From positions 1 to 6,561 of the forward strand of contig JAAZON010000289.1 of assembly GCA_012797725.1 (NCBI GenBank): 6,561 nucleotides of DNA. The letters run 5' to 3'. Source of the stretch: SAR324 cluster bacterium (GTDB taxonomy: Bacteria > Bdellovibrionota > UBA2361 > JAAZON01). Made by a program: the position numbers and the translations under genes. Positions 1 to 5,519 of this stretch are shown piece by piece. Position 1 is the stretch's first letter. Every line of letters starts with the position of its first letter. The notes beneath the pieces are model-generated. The model ran no database searches. It saw only the letters and a list, made by a program, of their open reading frames with translations, and had not been told where the DNA came from.

Positions 1-1
1 A

Positions 2-1333
2 GCCTCAGTGGTGCTTAGGCATAAGAATTATCCCGCATTTCTTGGAGCCACTGGCGAAGAGAATACGCTAAAAGCTTTTGTTGAACCGATAAGTCTTGAG
101 AAAAATACCTACCTTTTGCTCAAAGTCGTGACGGAACTTCATGAAGAATTTGGGAGCAACCCAGAAAAAGCTGGCGACGAGAACGCTGAGATTCACAATC
201 CATCAGAGAATGGCCGAATGAATTTAGGGGTGTATAAAAAGTTTTTGAAGAACAACTTCCGCAGGGTTTTGCCGCAATCCTTCAAAGACGCTATTGCACG
301 AATGACTGCTGCAGAATTAGCTGCGCTTGTACTGGCAATGGAGGCAGGAAAATCTCTTGCTTTTAAGCAGGAAAAAGCAGGCTTCGTAAAGAATTCCGTT
401 TTCCCTCATCTTTCCTCTAGGGCCGTTCTTCACTCGGCTCCTGGTTTTTCTGATTGTTTTGATTCGCCAGCCAGAGAACGTTTACGACGAGCAATTACAT
501 ATGCTTCTCGCTACAATAATTTTGGCCTTGTGCGATTGCCAGTGGATCTAGAACTGGCGACTAGAGCTTGCAGGCAGTGGACAGAGCTAATGTTAGCATC
601 CCCTAATGAACTACAAGTTGTATCAGATGAGGTTGAGCTCTTCGGTATAATTTCTCTGGCAAATCTTAATTTTGCTCGTATTTTTATTCAAGAAATCGCA
701 TCACTGAGGCATTTTGAAAATGCAGAAGCCTACACCTCGGGGACAAATTTACTGCTGTTTCCAATGAAGAAACTCATCGAAGTCCTATATCAAGCAATCG
801 ATATTTCCACATTACGACGTCTTGATGAGTTAGTCTACTTAGTAAGTCAAAAACAAATGCTGCAGGAGATGTCGATAGGTTCTAAGCGAGATGAAGAGCT
901 ACCAAGTAGTCCGTTTAGGATTCTTCGCCCTATTCCATTTTCTGATATCAAACAATTAGCGGAGCTGCATGATATTTCAGTTGATGTCTTGAAAGACTGG
1001 TCTTCTCTGCGGGTGATATTAAACTCATTTTCATGGTTAGCTAGAAGGGTAGGGAACTCATCAGTCCCAGACTCATCGTTAGTGCTTGCTCTGATGCGGT
1101 GTCAGGGCATATCTCCAAGTTCTGAAGGAAGCATCATTAGCAAAAAGGGGATGGTGCCTCTTAGAGGGAGTCGACTGCGCCAGCATTTTGGGCCTTCCTG
1201 GCAGAAACATTTTATCTACGTGGATGCCGTTACCATGGCAGAGTCGAATGAGGATCTTGGTCGGCTCATGGGACTTGGAGCTAGGGCTTTTCTTGATGAG
1301 GAAGATGATTTAGGCGATTTAGAGAAAGATTAG
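2..1333 (+). CDS. Conjugation-associated protein, possibly HD-domain-like; 5' end outside the window
   Basis: The reading frame is open from the window edge to a TAG at 1331-1333. GTG codons at 8 and 11 are the first possible starts, but no ribosome site fits in the seven bases before them, so this is most likely the C-terminal part of a longer protein. Numbering from the GTG at 8, a segment around residues 111-180 (MEAGKSLAF, then FPHLSSRAVLHS near 132, then AITYASRYNNFGLVRLPVD) resembles the downstream half of HD-type phosphohydrolase-like proteins encoded beside coupling proteins in some conjugative elements. That is recognition by eye, and no HD metal-binding pair is visible. AGKS near residue 113 is not a proper P-loop. 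The rest looks helical, with WLARRVGN and MVPLRG blocks near the end and a strongly acidic tail (DEEDDLGDLEKD). The stop lies five bases before the coupling-protein start, so the two are surely one operon. A DotM/TrbA-type partner was considered, but its characteristic blocks are not seen. Coding status is sure; function is not. Confidence 0.72.
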   Translation, partial: ASVVLRHKNYPAFLGATGEENTLKAFVEPISLEKNTYLLLKVVTELHEEFGSNPEKAGDENAEIHNPSENGRMNLGVYKKFLKNNFRRVLPQSFKDAIARMTAAELAALVLAMEAGKSLAFKQEKAGFVKNSVFPHLSSRAVLHSAPGFSDCFDSPARERLRRAITYASRYNNFGLVRLPVDLELATRACRQWTELMLASPNELQVVSDEVELFGIISLANLNFARIFIQEIASLRHFENAEAYTSGTNLLLFPMKKLIEVLYQAIDISTLRRLDELVYLVSQKQMLQEMSIGSKRDEELPSSPFRILRPIPFSDIKQLAELHDISVDVLKDWSSLRVILNSFSWLARRVGNSSVPDSSLVLALMRCQGISPSSEGSIISKKGMVPLRGSRLRQHFGPSWQKHFIYVDAVTMAESNEDLGRLMGLGARAFLDEEDDLGDLEKD

Positions 1334-1338
1334 ATTTT

Positions 1339-1932
1339 ATGGCACGTCCTTATCAACGGACAGATTATGCGAGGTTGCGGGCAGAGGATCGCAGGAGGCT
1401 CCTTTATCGCATGTTCTTTGTCTTTGCGGCGTCCTTTATCTTGGTTTCTACTCCGTTAATGGAAGGTGCAAGCCCATGGTGGATGGTACTGCTTGGAGTG
1501 GTGCCTGCTCTGACATTAATTCCAGTTGCATATTTTTATGCCCATGACACTTTGATCGAGCGCGAGAGAGCGAAAGAAAGTGCGATCCGTGGAGGCAAAA
1601 AAGTTTTGGGAATGCCCCCTCAGAGAGATTGCTTTGCCAAAGCCCTCAATGAGTGCAGAGCAAGGGGCAAGCCAATGATTGATCGTTATCTGGTTGGTTT
1701 CGAATTGGAAACCGGTCGACCCTTGTGGGTGAATGATGATGATATGTGTGGTCACTTATGTGTCTTTGCAAAAACGGGAATGGGAAAGACTCTTTGGGTT
1801 GAATCACTGATGTTTCAACAGATGGCACGAGGCAGAGCGAGCGGCTGTACCTTTATCGATGCAAAGAGAGACTCTGGTACTCTTGCACATATAATTCTGA
1901 TGGCTCTTTTGACAGGCAGGATTGAAGACTAG
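1339..1932 (+). CDS. Coupling protein, N-terminal fragment: membrane anchor and P-loop
   Basis: This 197-residue piece is what would be made if the amber codon terminates. After a basic N-terminus (residues 1-24) come two hydrophobic segments, about 25-41 and 46-68, the usual two-helix membrane anchor with a very short loop. A linker with several Arg and Lys follows, then the beginning of the ATPase core. The P-loop is AKTGMGKT at residues 144-151; the usual first Gly of GxxxxGK[ST] is Ala here. FIDAKRDSGT follows at about 173-182. The fragment ends before Walker B, so alone it should not hydrolyse ATP. The ATG at 1339 has only a weak purine-rich stretch before it (AGAGAAAG around 1321-1328), and starts five bases after the preceding stop, which suggests translational coupling. 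Confidence 0.72.
   Translation: MARPYQRTDYARLRAEDRRRLLYRMFFVFAASFILVSTPLMEGASPWWMVLLGVVPALTLIPVAYFYAHDTLIERERAKESAIRGGKKVLGMPPQRDCFAKALNECRARGKPMIDRYLVGFELETGRPLWVNDDDMCGHLCVFAKTGMGKTLWVESLMFQQMARGRASGCTFIDAKRDSGTLAHIILMALLTGRIED
1930..1932 (+). other. In-frame amber codon (TAG) inside the coupling-protein gene
   Basis: GAC-TAG-ATT at codon 198 of the coupling protein. The preceding gene also ends in nearly the same context, GAT-TAG-ATT, at 1331. The base after TAG is A, not the C of well-known leaky contexts, and no obvious hairpin follows, so programmed readthrough has no direct support here. Confidence 0.9.
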
Positions 1933-1956
1933 ATTGTAATTGACCCTTTTGATCCA

Positions 1957-3357
1957 GTGCACTCATTCAATTTTGTCTTGACCTCACAAAGGGCTGATGT
2001 GAAGGCGCGTAAAGTTCTACGTGCTGGCCTACCGCCCACATCAGATCAAAGTGCAACAAAACACTATGATCGGTTAGCAGCAGATTCGATTTATCGATTA
2101 GTCAGGGCGATGGAAAGTCTTGGCTTGGCATGGTCTATTCGAGATATTGCAGTTTCCCTTTCAGCATTCAGCTTAGCTTATCCGCAGCTTAGAAAGATGC
2201 TTCATCATCTTGGCGCACGTCAGGCGATGGTTGAACTTGGGCATTTGGCATCAAGTTACAGGAATCCAAAAGGAGTGCTTGATACGGCAAAAATATCGGA
2301 GAATTTAAGAGGCATTGCATCTGAACTTCATTCAATTTCAGGCAGTGAAATTGGACGAGTATTTTGCACGCAATACACTGACTTGGTTCTTACAGATGCA
2401 ATTCTGCGTGGAAAAATTATTTATTTTATGTTGCCACGTCTTGAAGAAGCTGAAAGTGCAGCAAGAATGGTAAAAGTCTTTCGGGAAGATTTAGAAGTAT
2501 CTATCGGAGAGATAACATCAGCAAGGCAGTATCATCTGGAAGATCCCCATTTGGTGATTATTGATGAAGGTTCCTCAACTTTCGGCCCAACATGGGCGAA
2601 CCTTTTTGAGCTTGCTAGAAAGGGGCGTTTCTCTCTTATATTTGGCGCGCAATCTACTGGAGGCTTAACAGATCTGTCCCTTGGCTTAAGTGAAGCATTT
2701 TACGAGCGTGTGATGGCCAATGTGAATGTCAAAGTGATGATGCGTATTGGGGACAATCGTACAGCCCAAGACATGGCCGATTGGATTGGTAAGGTTACAA
2801 CTACTCGAAAATCAGTGGGTGCAGGAGTCACCATGGGCAAGAGTTCTAGTGCATTGAGAGGTGCTCTAGATGTTCAGGCTAAAATCACAGGTGGCGAGTC
2901 TGAGACAATAAACGTAACGGAAGATGAAGAGGATCTAGTAAGTTCTGAAGAACTTAAACATGAAATGTCAGCAGAGAAAGGCCTTGCATGGTTTGATCTT
3001 GGCGATGGAAAAATTGTAAAAGGAAGAAGTTTCTGGTTCAATGCTGAAATTCCTGACAACTGGGAAGGGCGAGAGTACATTCCTCAACTAGAAAAATACG
3101 AGAATGATGAAATAGGTCTCGCAGACTGGGTAGACGAACAAATTCTATACCGCGAAAGAGAAGAAGCCTTCTCTGAGAAAAAGCCTAAAACAACAGCAAC
3201 TCCTAAAAGCACCTCTACTCCTAAAGAGACTGGAAGTGAAGGCGAGAAAAAACAGGAACAACAGAATCCGGAGGCTTCTGGAAGCTTCAAATTGGGCCTT
3301 TTGCCGCCTGGAAGCGCAAGACGGCGGGGGACAATATCTACTTTCAACCGTAAATGA
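1957..3357 (+). CDS. Coupling protein, C-terminal fragment: Walker B and tail
   Basis: This is the continuation of the same frame after the amber codon. In-frame sequence begins at 1933 (IVIDPFDP), and GTG at 1957 is only the first possible restart. No Shine-Dalgarno sequence precedes it, so independent translation is doubtful. Numbering from the 1339 start, a helical region of about 230-390 is followed by Walker B LVIIDE at 405-410 (catalytic-type D409-E410). RKGRFSLIFGAQSTGG follows, with Q438, matching the conserved Gln motif after Walker B in VirD4-like ATPases. The core ends near residue 490. After a Glu/Asp-rich stretch (EDEEDLVSSEE) and a short domain containing WFDLGDGK and GRSFWF, the last 60 or so residues are low-complexity Lys/Thr/Pro/Glu/Gln, a typical disordered tail for substrate or adaptor binding. 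The protein ends TFNRK, then TGA. Confidence 0.72.
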   Translation: MHSFNFVLTSQRADVKARKVLRAGLPPTSDQSATKHYDRLAADSIYRLVRAMESLGLAWSIRDIAVSLSAFSLAYPQLRKMLHHLGARQAMVELGHLASSYRNPKGVLDTAKISENLRGIASELHSISGSEIGRVFCTQYTDLVLTDAILRGKIIYFMLPRLEEAESAARMVKVFREDLEVSIGEITSARQYHLEDPHLVIIDEGSSTFGPTWANLFELARKGRFSLIFGAQSTGGLTDLSLGLSEAFYERVMANVNVKVMMRIGDNRTAQDMADWIGKVTTTRKSVGAGVTMGKSSSALRGALDVQAKITGGESETINVTEDEEDLVSSEELKHEMSAEKGLAWFDLGDGKIVKGRSFWFNAEIPDNWEGREYIPQLEKYENDEIGLADWVDEQILYREREEAFSEKKPKTTATPKSTSTPKETGSEGEKKQEQQNPEASGSFKLGLLPPGSARRRGTISTFNRK

Positions 3358-3407
3358 CTTTGTTTTTGAATTAAAAAATTTTGTCCAGCAAAATCACGGC
3401 CTTTTTA

Positions 3408-3464
3408 GAGCTATGAAGTTTACATTTAAATAAGGCGTGCCATAAAAAAACGGCATCTTTTTCT
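3408..3464 (+). repeat. Imperfect direct repeat, copy A
   Basis: This copy begins GAGCTATGAA and runs to CATCTTTTTCT. It aligns to copy B at 3692-3750 along its whole length with roughly ten substitutions and a small indel. The best-kept parts are the first ten bases, the AATAAGG block and the CCATAAAAAAAC block followed by GCATCTTTT. TGCC and GGCA flank the A-run in this copy, but that pairing is not kept in copy B, so a shared hairpin is not indicated. It starts about 50 bases after the coupling-protein stop. Confidence 0.75.
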
Positions 3465-3535
3465 GTCGGACTCTCATACACCACATCGTGCAGATATGCT
3501 CTCAAAGCTTGCAGGCAAAAGACTTCGCCTACGTT

Positions 3536-3641
3536 GACGTCGAACGAAACACGGCAGGGGCGTGGACGTCTTACGTTAAACGTCTACGTCTTTACGTAAT
3601 ACGTAAAGCGTGTGCTCCCCTGTCGTCATTCGTATTTCGTC
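3536..3641. repeat. Long imperfect palindrome, about 106 bp, CpG- and ACGT-rich
   Basis: Outer arms 3536-3562 and 3615-3641 are inverted copies matching at 19 of 27 positions, including CAGGGG at 3555-3560 against CCCCTG at 3617-3622 and ACGAA at 3544-3548 against TTCGT at 3629-3633. The interior keeps the symmetry: ACGT at 3573-3576 and 3580-3583 mirror ACGT at 3601-3604 and 3594-3597 about the same centre near 3588.5. About 33 of 53 positions pair, plus some G-T pairs. It lies between direct repeats A and B and directly downstream of transfer genes. A transfer origin, a partition or operator site, or the body of a small non-coding element are all possible. No protein-coding explanation is convincing. 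Confidence 0.75.
3590..3608. repeat. Perfect inverted repeat CTTTACGT-AAT-ACGTAAAG
   Basis: Eight-base arms are perfectly complementary around a three-base spacer. The element sits off-centre inside the longer palindrome, so it is an independent local dyad, of the size and spacing expected for a dimeric DNA-binding protein rather than for an RNA hairpin with a normal loop. Confidence 0.7.
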
Positions 3642-3664
3642 CTCCAACTATCTTCCAACACCTA

Positions 3665-3679
3665 TTTGGGTGTCCCAAA
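3665..3679. repeat. Short inverted repeat TTTGGG-TGT-CCCAAA
   Basis: Six-base arms are perfect with a three-base centre, placed 24 bases to the right of the long palindrome and 13 bases before direct repeat B. It has no T-run after it, so it is not a terminator. A small protein-binding dyad is possible, but the length is modest and chance is not excluded. Confidence 0.45.
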
Positions 3680-3691
3680 CGCGGAACTCAG

Positions 3692-3750
3692 GAGCTATGA
3701 ATGTTCAGATTTGAATAAGGAGTTACCATAAAAAAACAGCATCTTTTGCT
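3692..3750 (+). repeat. Imperfect direct repeat, copy B
   Basis: Partner of copy A, 284 bases further on and in the same orientation. This copy carries a better ribosome-site-like AAGGAG (3717-3722) where copy A has AAGGCG. Both copies begin with an ATG-containing GAGCTATGAA that opens only a 5-6 codon frame. The two copies bracket the palindromic region, as would a tandem duplication or the ends of a small inserted unit. Confidence 0.75.
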
Positions 3751-3802
3751 CCGCCTAGACCATCATGAACTATTGCGGAATTGTATAAAGGGCGCATCTT
3801 AA
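3728..3802 (+). other. Possible micro-ORF or gene remnant with ATA in place of a start codon
   Basis: AAGGAG at 3717-3722 is followed after five bases by ATA and then 23 further codons encoding KKQHLLLRLDHHELLRNCIK, then GAS and TAA at 3800-3802. The spacing and the Lys-Lys opening are what a real gene start would show with ATG instead of ATA. Copy A of the repeat has the same ATA-AAA-AAA opening and then runs 30 codons to TGA at 3535-3537, but the peptides diverge after KK-HL-L. This may be a degenerate gene start, or simply how the DNA repeat reads. AUA is an extremely poor initiator in bacteria. I do not recognise the peptide. Confidence 0.2.
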
Positions 3803-3990
3803 GGGCTATCAGTCTTGCGATTTATAAAATATCGTTTAATTATGATATATTTGGAGATTTTCTTAATAAGGTTTTAGAAAGGTTTGGACTTGGCTTCAGA
3901 ACGTGATAAGAGTCGAAAGAATTGAATTTCATGTCATAGCAAGCGGAGTAAAGCCTTAACAAAGTCAATGTGTTTTGCTTTTTTTAAGCG
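3751..3990. other. AT-rich intergenic stretch without a recognised gene
   Basis: Apart from the possible micro-ORF tail and a weak terminator-like hairpin near the right end, nothing coding is seen on either strand. The stretch 3815-3850 is very AT-rich (TTGCGA, then TTTATAAAATATCG and TTAATTATGATATATT) and could hold the promoter of the gene starting near 3991. However, no -35/-10 pair with 16-18 spacing is convincing: TATGAT at 3841 is 20 bases from TTGCGA at 3815. Confidence 0.4.
3950..3985 (+). terminator. Weak intrinsic-terminator candidate
   Basis: AAAGC (3950-3954) can pair with GCTTT (3977-3981), and inside it AACA (3958-3961) with TGTT (3971-3974), leaving a nine-base loop. A run of seven T begins inside the right arm (3979-3985). 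The stem is short and interrupted by unpaired bases. It lies immediately before the next gene and could insulate it from transfer-region transcription. Confidence 0.3.
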
Positions 3991-4479
3991 GTGAAGGTTA
4001 TGTATGTCGGTGGAATTACATTTTTAATCAATAAATCATTTGGTCGTCTGCAGTTAATCCCAGAAAGCACAGGACTTAGATTTTTTTATGTTCCTGTTAT
4101 TGAAGGTGTTGATGCGCCTGACAGCTTAGGCTTTCTCGATCTCCTTGTGCCAATTGATGCTATTGGAGGTCTCTGGGCCACGGCAAAAGCTTTTCTTTTT
4201 GGGGTTGAGTCATTAGACGAAAATGTGATCCTGAAGGGAAATGAATCGTCAGAAGATTCTGACATCTTAATTAAGCTCTATAGGGACAAACCCCGAGGTG
4301 CTCATGGGAAGCTCACAGGAGAAGAAACTTCCTGGCTTCGAATCGTGACTGGTCGCTCAGAAGAGGAGCGACGTCGAGTGAAATTAGGGCCTCGTGATTT
4401 ACTTTGTCTCGAACTTGCTTGCAGTACAGTAATGACCTTAGCTGCTGAGGCAAAGACCCATAAGCCTGAACATGTCTAA
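3991..4479 (+). CDS. Unrecognised protein of about 160 residues
   Basis: I do not recognise a family. The frame has a TAA at 3985-3987, so the start is GTG 3991 (162 residues) or ATG 4000 (159 residues). The purine-rich GGTGAAGG before ATG 4000 is only two bases from it, and before GTG 3991 there is little beyond TTAAGCG, so neither start is well supported. The first 55 residues look beta-rich (TFLINKSFGRLQLIPES, LRFFYVPVIEGV). A hydrophobic patch follows around 45-70 (LGFLDLLVPIDAIGGLWATAKAFLF), probably too broken by Asp and Pro to be a membrane helix. Then comes an acidic stretch with ESSEDSD, and a basic region (GRSEEERRRVKLGPRD) leading into a C-terminal helix containing LELACSTVMTLAAEAK. 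There is no signal peptide and no metal or nucleotide motif. It is a monocistronic gene with its own strong terminator 38 bases after the stop. The strong terminator and even codon use favour a real gene. Confidence 0.62.
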   Translation: MKVMYVGGITFLINKSFGRLQLIPESTGLRFFYVPVIEGVDAPDSLGFLDLLVPIDAIGGLWATAKAFLFGVESLDENVILKGNESSEDSDILIKLYRDKPRGAHGKLTGEETSWLRIVTGRSEEERRRVKLGPRDLLCLELACSTVMTLAAEAKTHKPEHV

Positions 4480-4516
4480 ACATCTTCAACCTGCGTTCCA
4501 AGTTGCAATAAAAGGC

Positions 4517-4559
4517 AAATTGACCGATAACGTTACTTATCGGTCAATTTAGGTTTTTT
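4517..4559 (+). terminator. Strong intrinsic terminator, perfect 14-bp stem, probably bidirectional
   Basis: Arms 4517-4530 (AAATTGACCGATAA) and 4537-4550 (TTATCGGTCAATTT) are perfectly complementary around the six-base loop CGTTAC, followed by AGG and six T at 4554-4559. Read on the minus strand, the hairpin is followed by GCCTTTTATTG, a shorter T-run, so it may also stop transcription from the convergent acyltransferase gene. The stem is longer and more perfect than a terminator needs. Confidence 0.85.
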
Positions 4560-4585
4560 AAATCCAGCCTCCCGCTAAAGGATCG

Positions 4586-4598
4586 ATTGACCGGTAAG
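4586..4598 (+). repeat. Near-copy of the terminator arm
   Basis: ATTGACCGGTAAG repeats the left terminator arm ATTGACCGATAAC (4519-4531) with two differences, in direct orientation 67 bases downstream. There is no matching right arm, so it does not make a second hairpin. It could be a remnant of a duplication or a shared short motif. Confidence 0.4.
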
Positions 4599-4647
4599 TT
4601 TCCCTCGCCCCTTTTTGAATCCTTTTATGAAAATCTAAACAGTAGGC

Positions 4648-4669
4648 AAAAACACTTCTTAGAAGCTGT
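4648..4669 (-). terminator. Minus-strand terminator candidate after the acyltransferase gene
   Basis: On the minus strand ACAGCTTC-TAA-GAAGTGT forms CTTC/GAAG plus ACA/TGT pairs with one bulged base and a G-T pair, followed by a T-run reaching 4648. It begins four bases after the TAA of the minus-strand gene, where a terminator is expected. The three-base loop and bulge make it weak, and the large hairpin at 4517-4550 would back it up. Confidence 0.4.
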
Positions 4670-4672
4670 CTT

Positions 4673-5296
4673 TTAATTGGCATCATTGCTCGTGCCATCC
4701 CCTCTGAACCGAGCAAGGCATTCTGAAACATTATCAAAAATCACAAATTCCCCGGGAAGCACATCAACACCATTAAATAGCCGTTGAGCACTGTTCCTTG
4801 CTATTGCCATGTTGTTAAAAGAAGTAATTAAACTTTTGGCAGCAATATAGTCGCCTTTAGTAGCGGAATGAGCTCTACAATCCTTGACTTTGTTTGCTGG
4901 ACCCAGAACCACGCCTGATCCTATGTAATTGTTGTTCCCAATTGCGATCCCTTTAGCGATACGAGAAAAAGTTCCTAGATAATTTCTATCCCCTATTGAA
5001 GAGGCTCTGTGTGAATCGTTCACAGAACTGCTGTCTAAGCAAACAAAGGCAGAGATGCGATTATTATCGCCAATATGGGCTCCGAGGCCGATTGAAACAT
5101 GAGAAGAAATATGATTGTCATTACCAATTGAAACTTTGCTGGCAACATAAGTAAAAGGCAACAATTCATTGGCCTGCCCCATCAGGATTGGCTCACAAAT
5201 AATGACTCCAGGAGCTATTTGATTAACCTTCTTGTAAGGCTTCTCGAGCATTCCTTCTTTGGTCCATATTTCCAGATTATCATTTGTTTGTACCAT
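4673..5296 (-). CDS. Hexapeptide-repeat (left-handed beta-helix) acyltransferase-like protein
   Basis: This 207-residue protein belongs by its repeats to the LpxA/LbH acyl- or acetyltransferase superfamily, trimeric cytoplasmic enzymes that move an acyl or acetyl group from CoA or acyl carrier protein to a sugar or amino sugar. Hexapeptide-type coils run from about residue 27 (IAPGVIICEP) to about 138 (LGPANKVK). IGNDN (57-61), IGDNN (75-79), IGDRN (101-105) and IGNNN (119-123) are phased repeats with Asn at the turns. His62, His66 and His74 are candidates for the catalytic base. The last 65 residues lack the repeats and do not look like the LpxA C-terminal helical domain, and the length is shorter than LpxA (about 260), so substrate is unknown. 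The ATG at 5294-5296 is supported by AGGA seven bases upstream on the minus strand. A possible promoter is TTGAGA (5385-5390) 17 bases from a poor -10, TAAGCT (5362-5367). It has no partner gene here, so it stands alone between convergent and divergent neighbours. Confidence 0.8.
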   Translation of the reverse strand: MVQTNDNLEIWTKEGMLEKPYKKVNQIAPGVIICEPILMGQANELLPFTYVASKVSIGNDNHISSHVSIGLGAHIGDNNRISAFVCLDSSSVNDSHRASSIGDRNYLGTFSRIAKGIAIGNNNYIGSGVVLGPANKVKDCRAHSATKGDYIAAKSLITSFNNMAIARNSAQRLFNGVDVLPGEFVIFDNVSECLARFRGDGTSNDAN

Positions 5297-5470
5297 CTTT
5301 ATTTCCTGTCCAAAGTGAAAAATTTGGAATTTGTCTTTTCAAATGTTTTTTATTGTCAGGAAGCTTACAACGCAAAGGACTTCTTCTCAATTAAATCAGG
5401 TAAAGACTCCGAGTTTTTTTGAACTGTGCTCTCCAGCAAAGCTTTCAAAGGACTCAAATGGGTAAATAAA

Positions 5471-5496
5471 GTAACATCCTGATATTACTGTATAAT
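5471..5496 (+). promoter_or_regulatory. Promoter of the EF-G-like gene with an overlapping dyad
   Basis: TATAAT at 5491-5496 is an exact -10 hexamer directly preceded by TG. The -35 position (about 5468-5474, AAAGTAA) does not resemble TTGACA. Instead GTAACAT (5471-5477) and ATATTAC (5482-5488) form a dyad with six of seven matches around CCTG, ending two bases before the -10. That fits a regulator site at a promoter that lacks a good -35. Transcription would start near 5503, giving a leader of about 160 bases to the EF-G start. Confidence 0.5.
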
Positions 5497-5519
5497 AAAA
5501 GGTGCGTTAGCTGTTTTGT

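Larger units (their letters stand above)
1339..3357 (+). pseudogene. Type IV coupling ATPase (VirD4/TraD/TrbC/DotL class) interrupted by one in-frame amber codon
   Basis: Coupling proteins are hexameric inner-membrane ATPases that bring relaxase-bound DNA or effector proteins to a type IV secretion channel. The frame starting at 1339 continues to a TGA at 3355-3357, 672 codons in all, broken only by TAG at codon 198. Around it the text reads GRIED-stop-IVIDPFDP. In coupling proteins this is the stretch just after the first core strand, where a GR..DL.VIDP-like run is typical, so the stop sits inside a conserved block and needs no frameshift to explain it. A single change from TTG (Leu), or from several other codons, would create it. 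The reading frame downstream is long and undamaged, so the lesion is recent, a sequencing error, or tolerated by suppression. The total is somewhat shorter than IncI TrbC or DotL (both about 760-780 residues). The closest class is judged from motif layout only. Confidence 0.8.

Noticed and set aside
3236..3433. 65-codon plus-strand frame overlapping the coupling-protein end
   Set aside because: It overlaps the low-complexity tail in another frame, has Arg/Asn-rich composition from the A-rich codons, and no ribosome site.
3575..3581. GTTAAAC, matching the integron core-site pattern GTTRRRY, inside a palindrome
   Set aside because: In an integron attC the core sites are at the ends of the palindrome; here it is near the middle and no integrase or paired RYYYAAC end is present.
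3488..3700. 70-codon plus-strand frame through the palindrome
   Set aside because: Its sequence is dictated by the palindromic ACGT-rich DNA, it has no ribosome site before the ATG, and it resembles no protein I know.
3408..3750. CRISPR array
   Set aside because: Only two repeat copies, 284 bases apart, differing from each other, with a palindromic rather than spacer-like interval and no cas genes.
3751..3990. tRNA gene as an integration site
   Set aside because: No T-arm GTTCRA with matching stem, anticodon arm or acceptor pairing could be found here, nor at 5297-5664.
5219..5422. 67-codon plus-strand frame over the start of the acyltransferase gene
   Set aside because: It is antisense to the conserved gene start and its Phe/Leu/Tyr-rich content is typical of AT-rich noncoding sequence.
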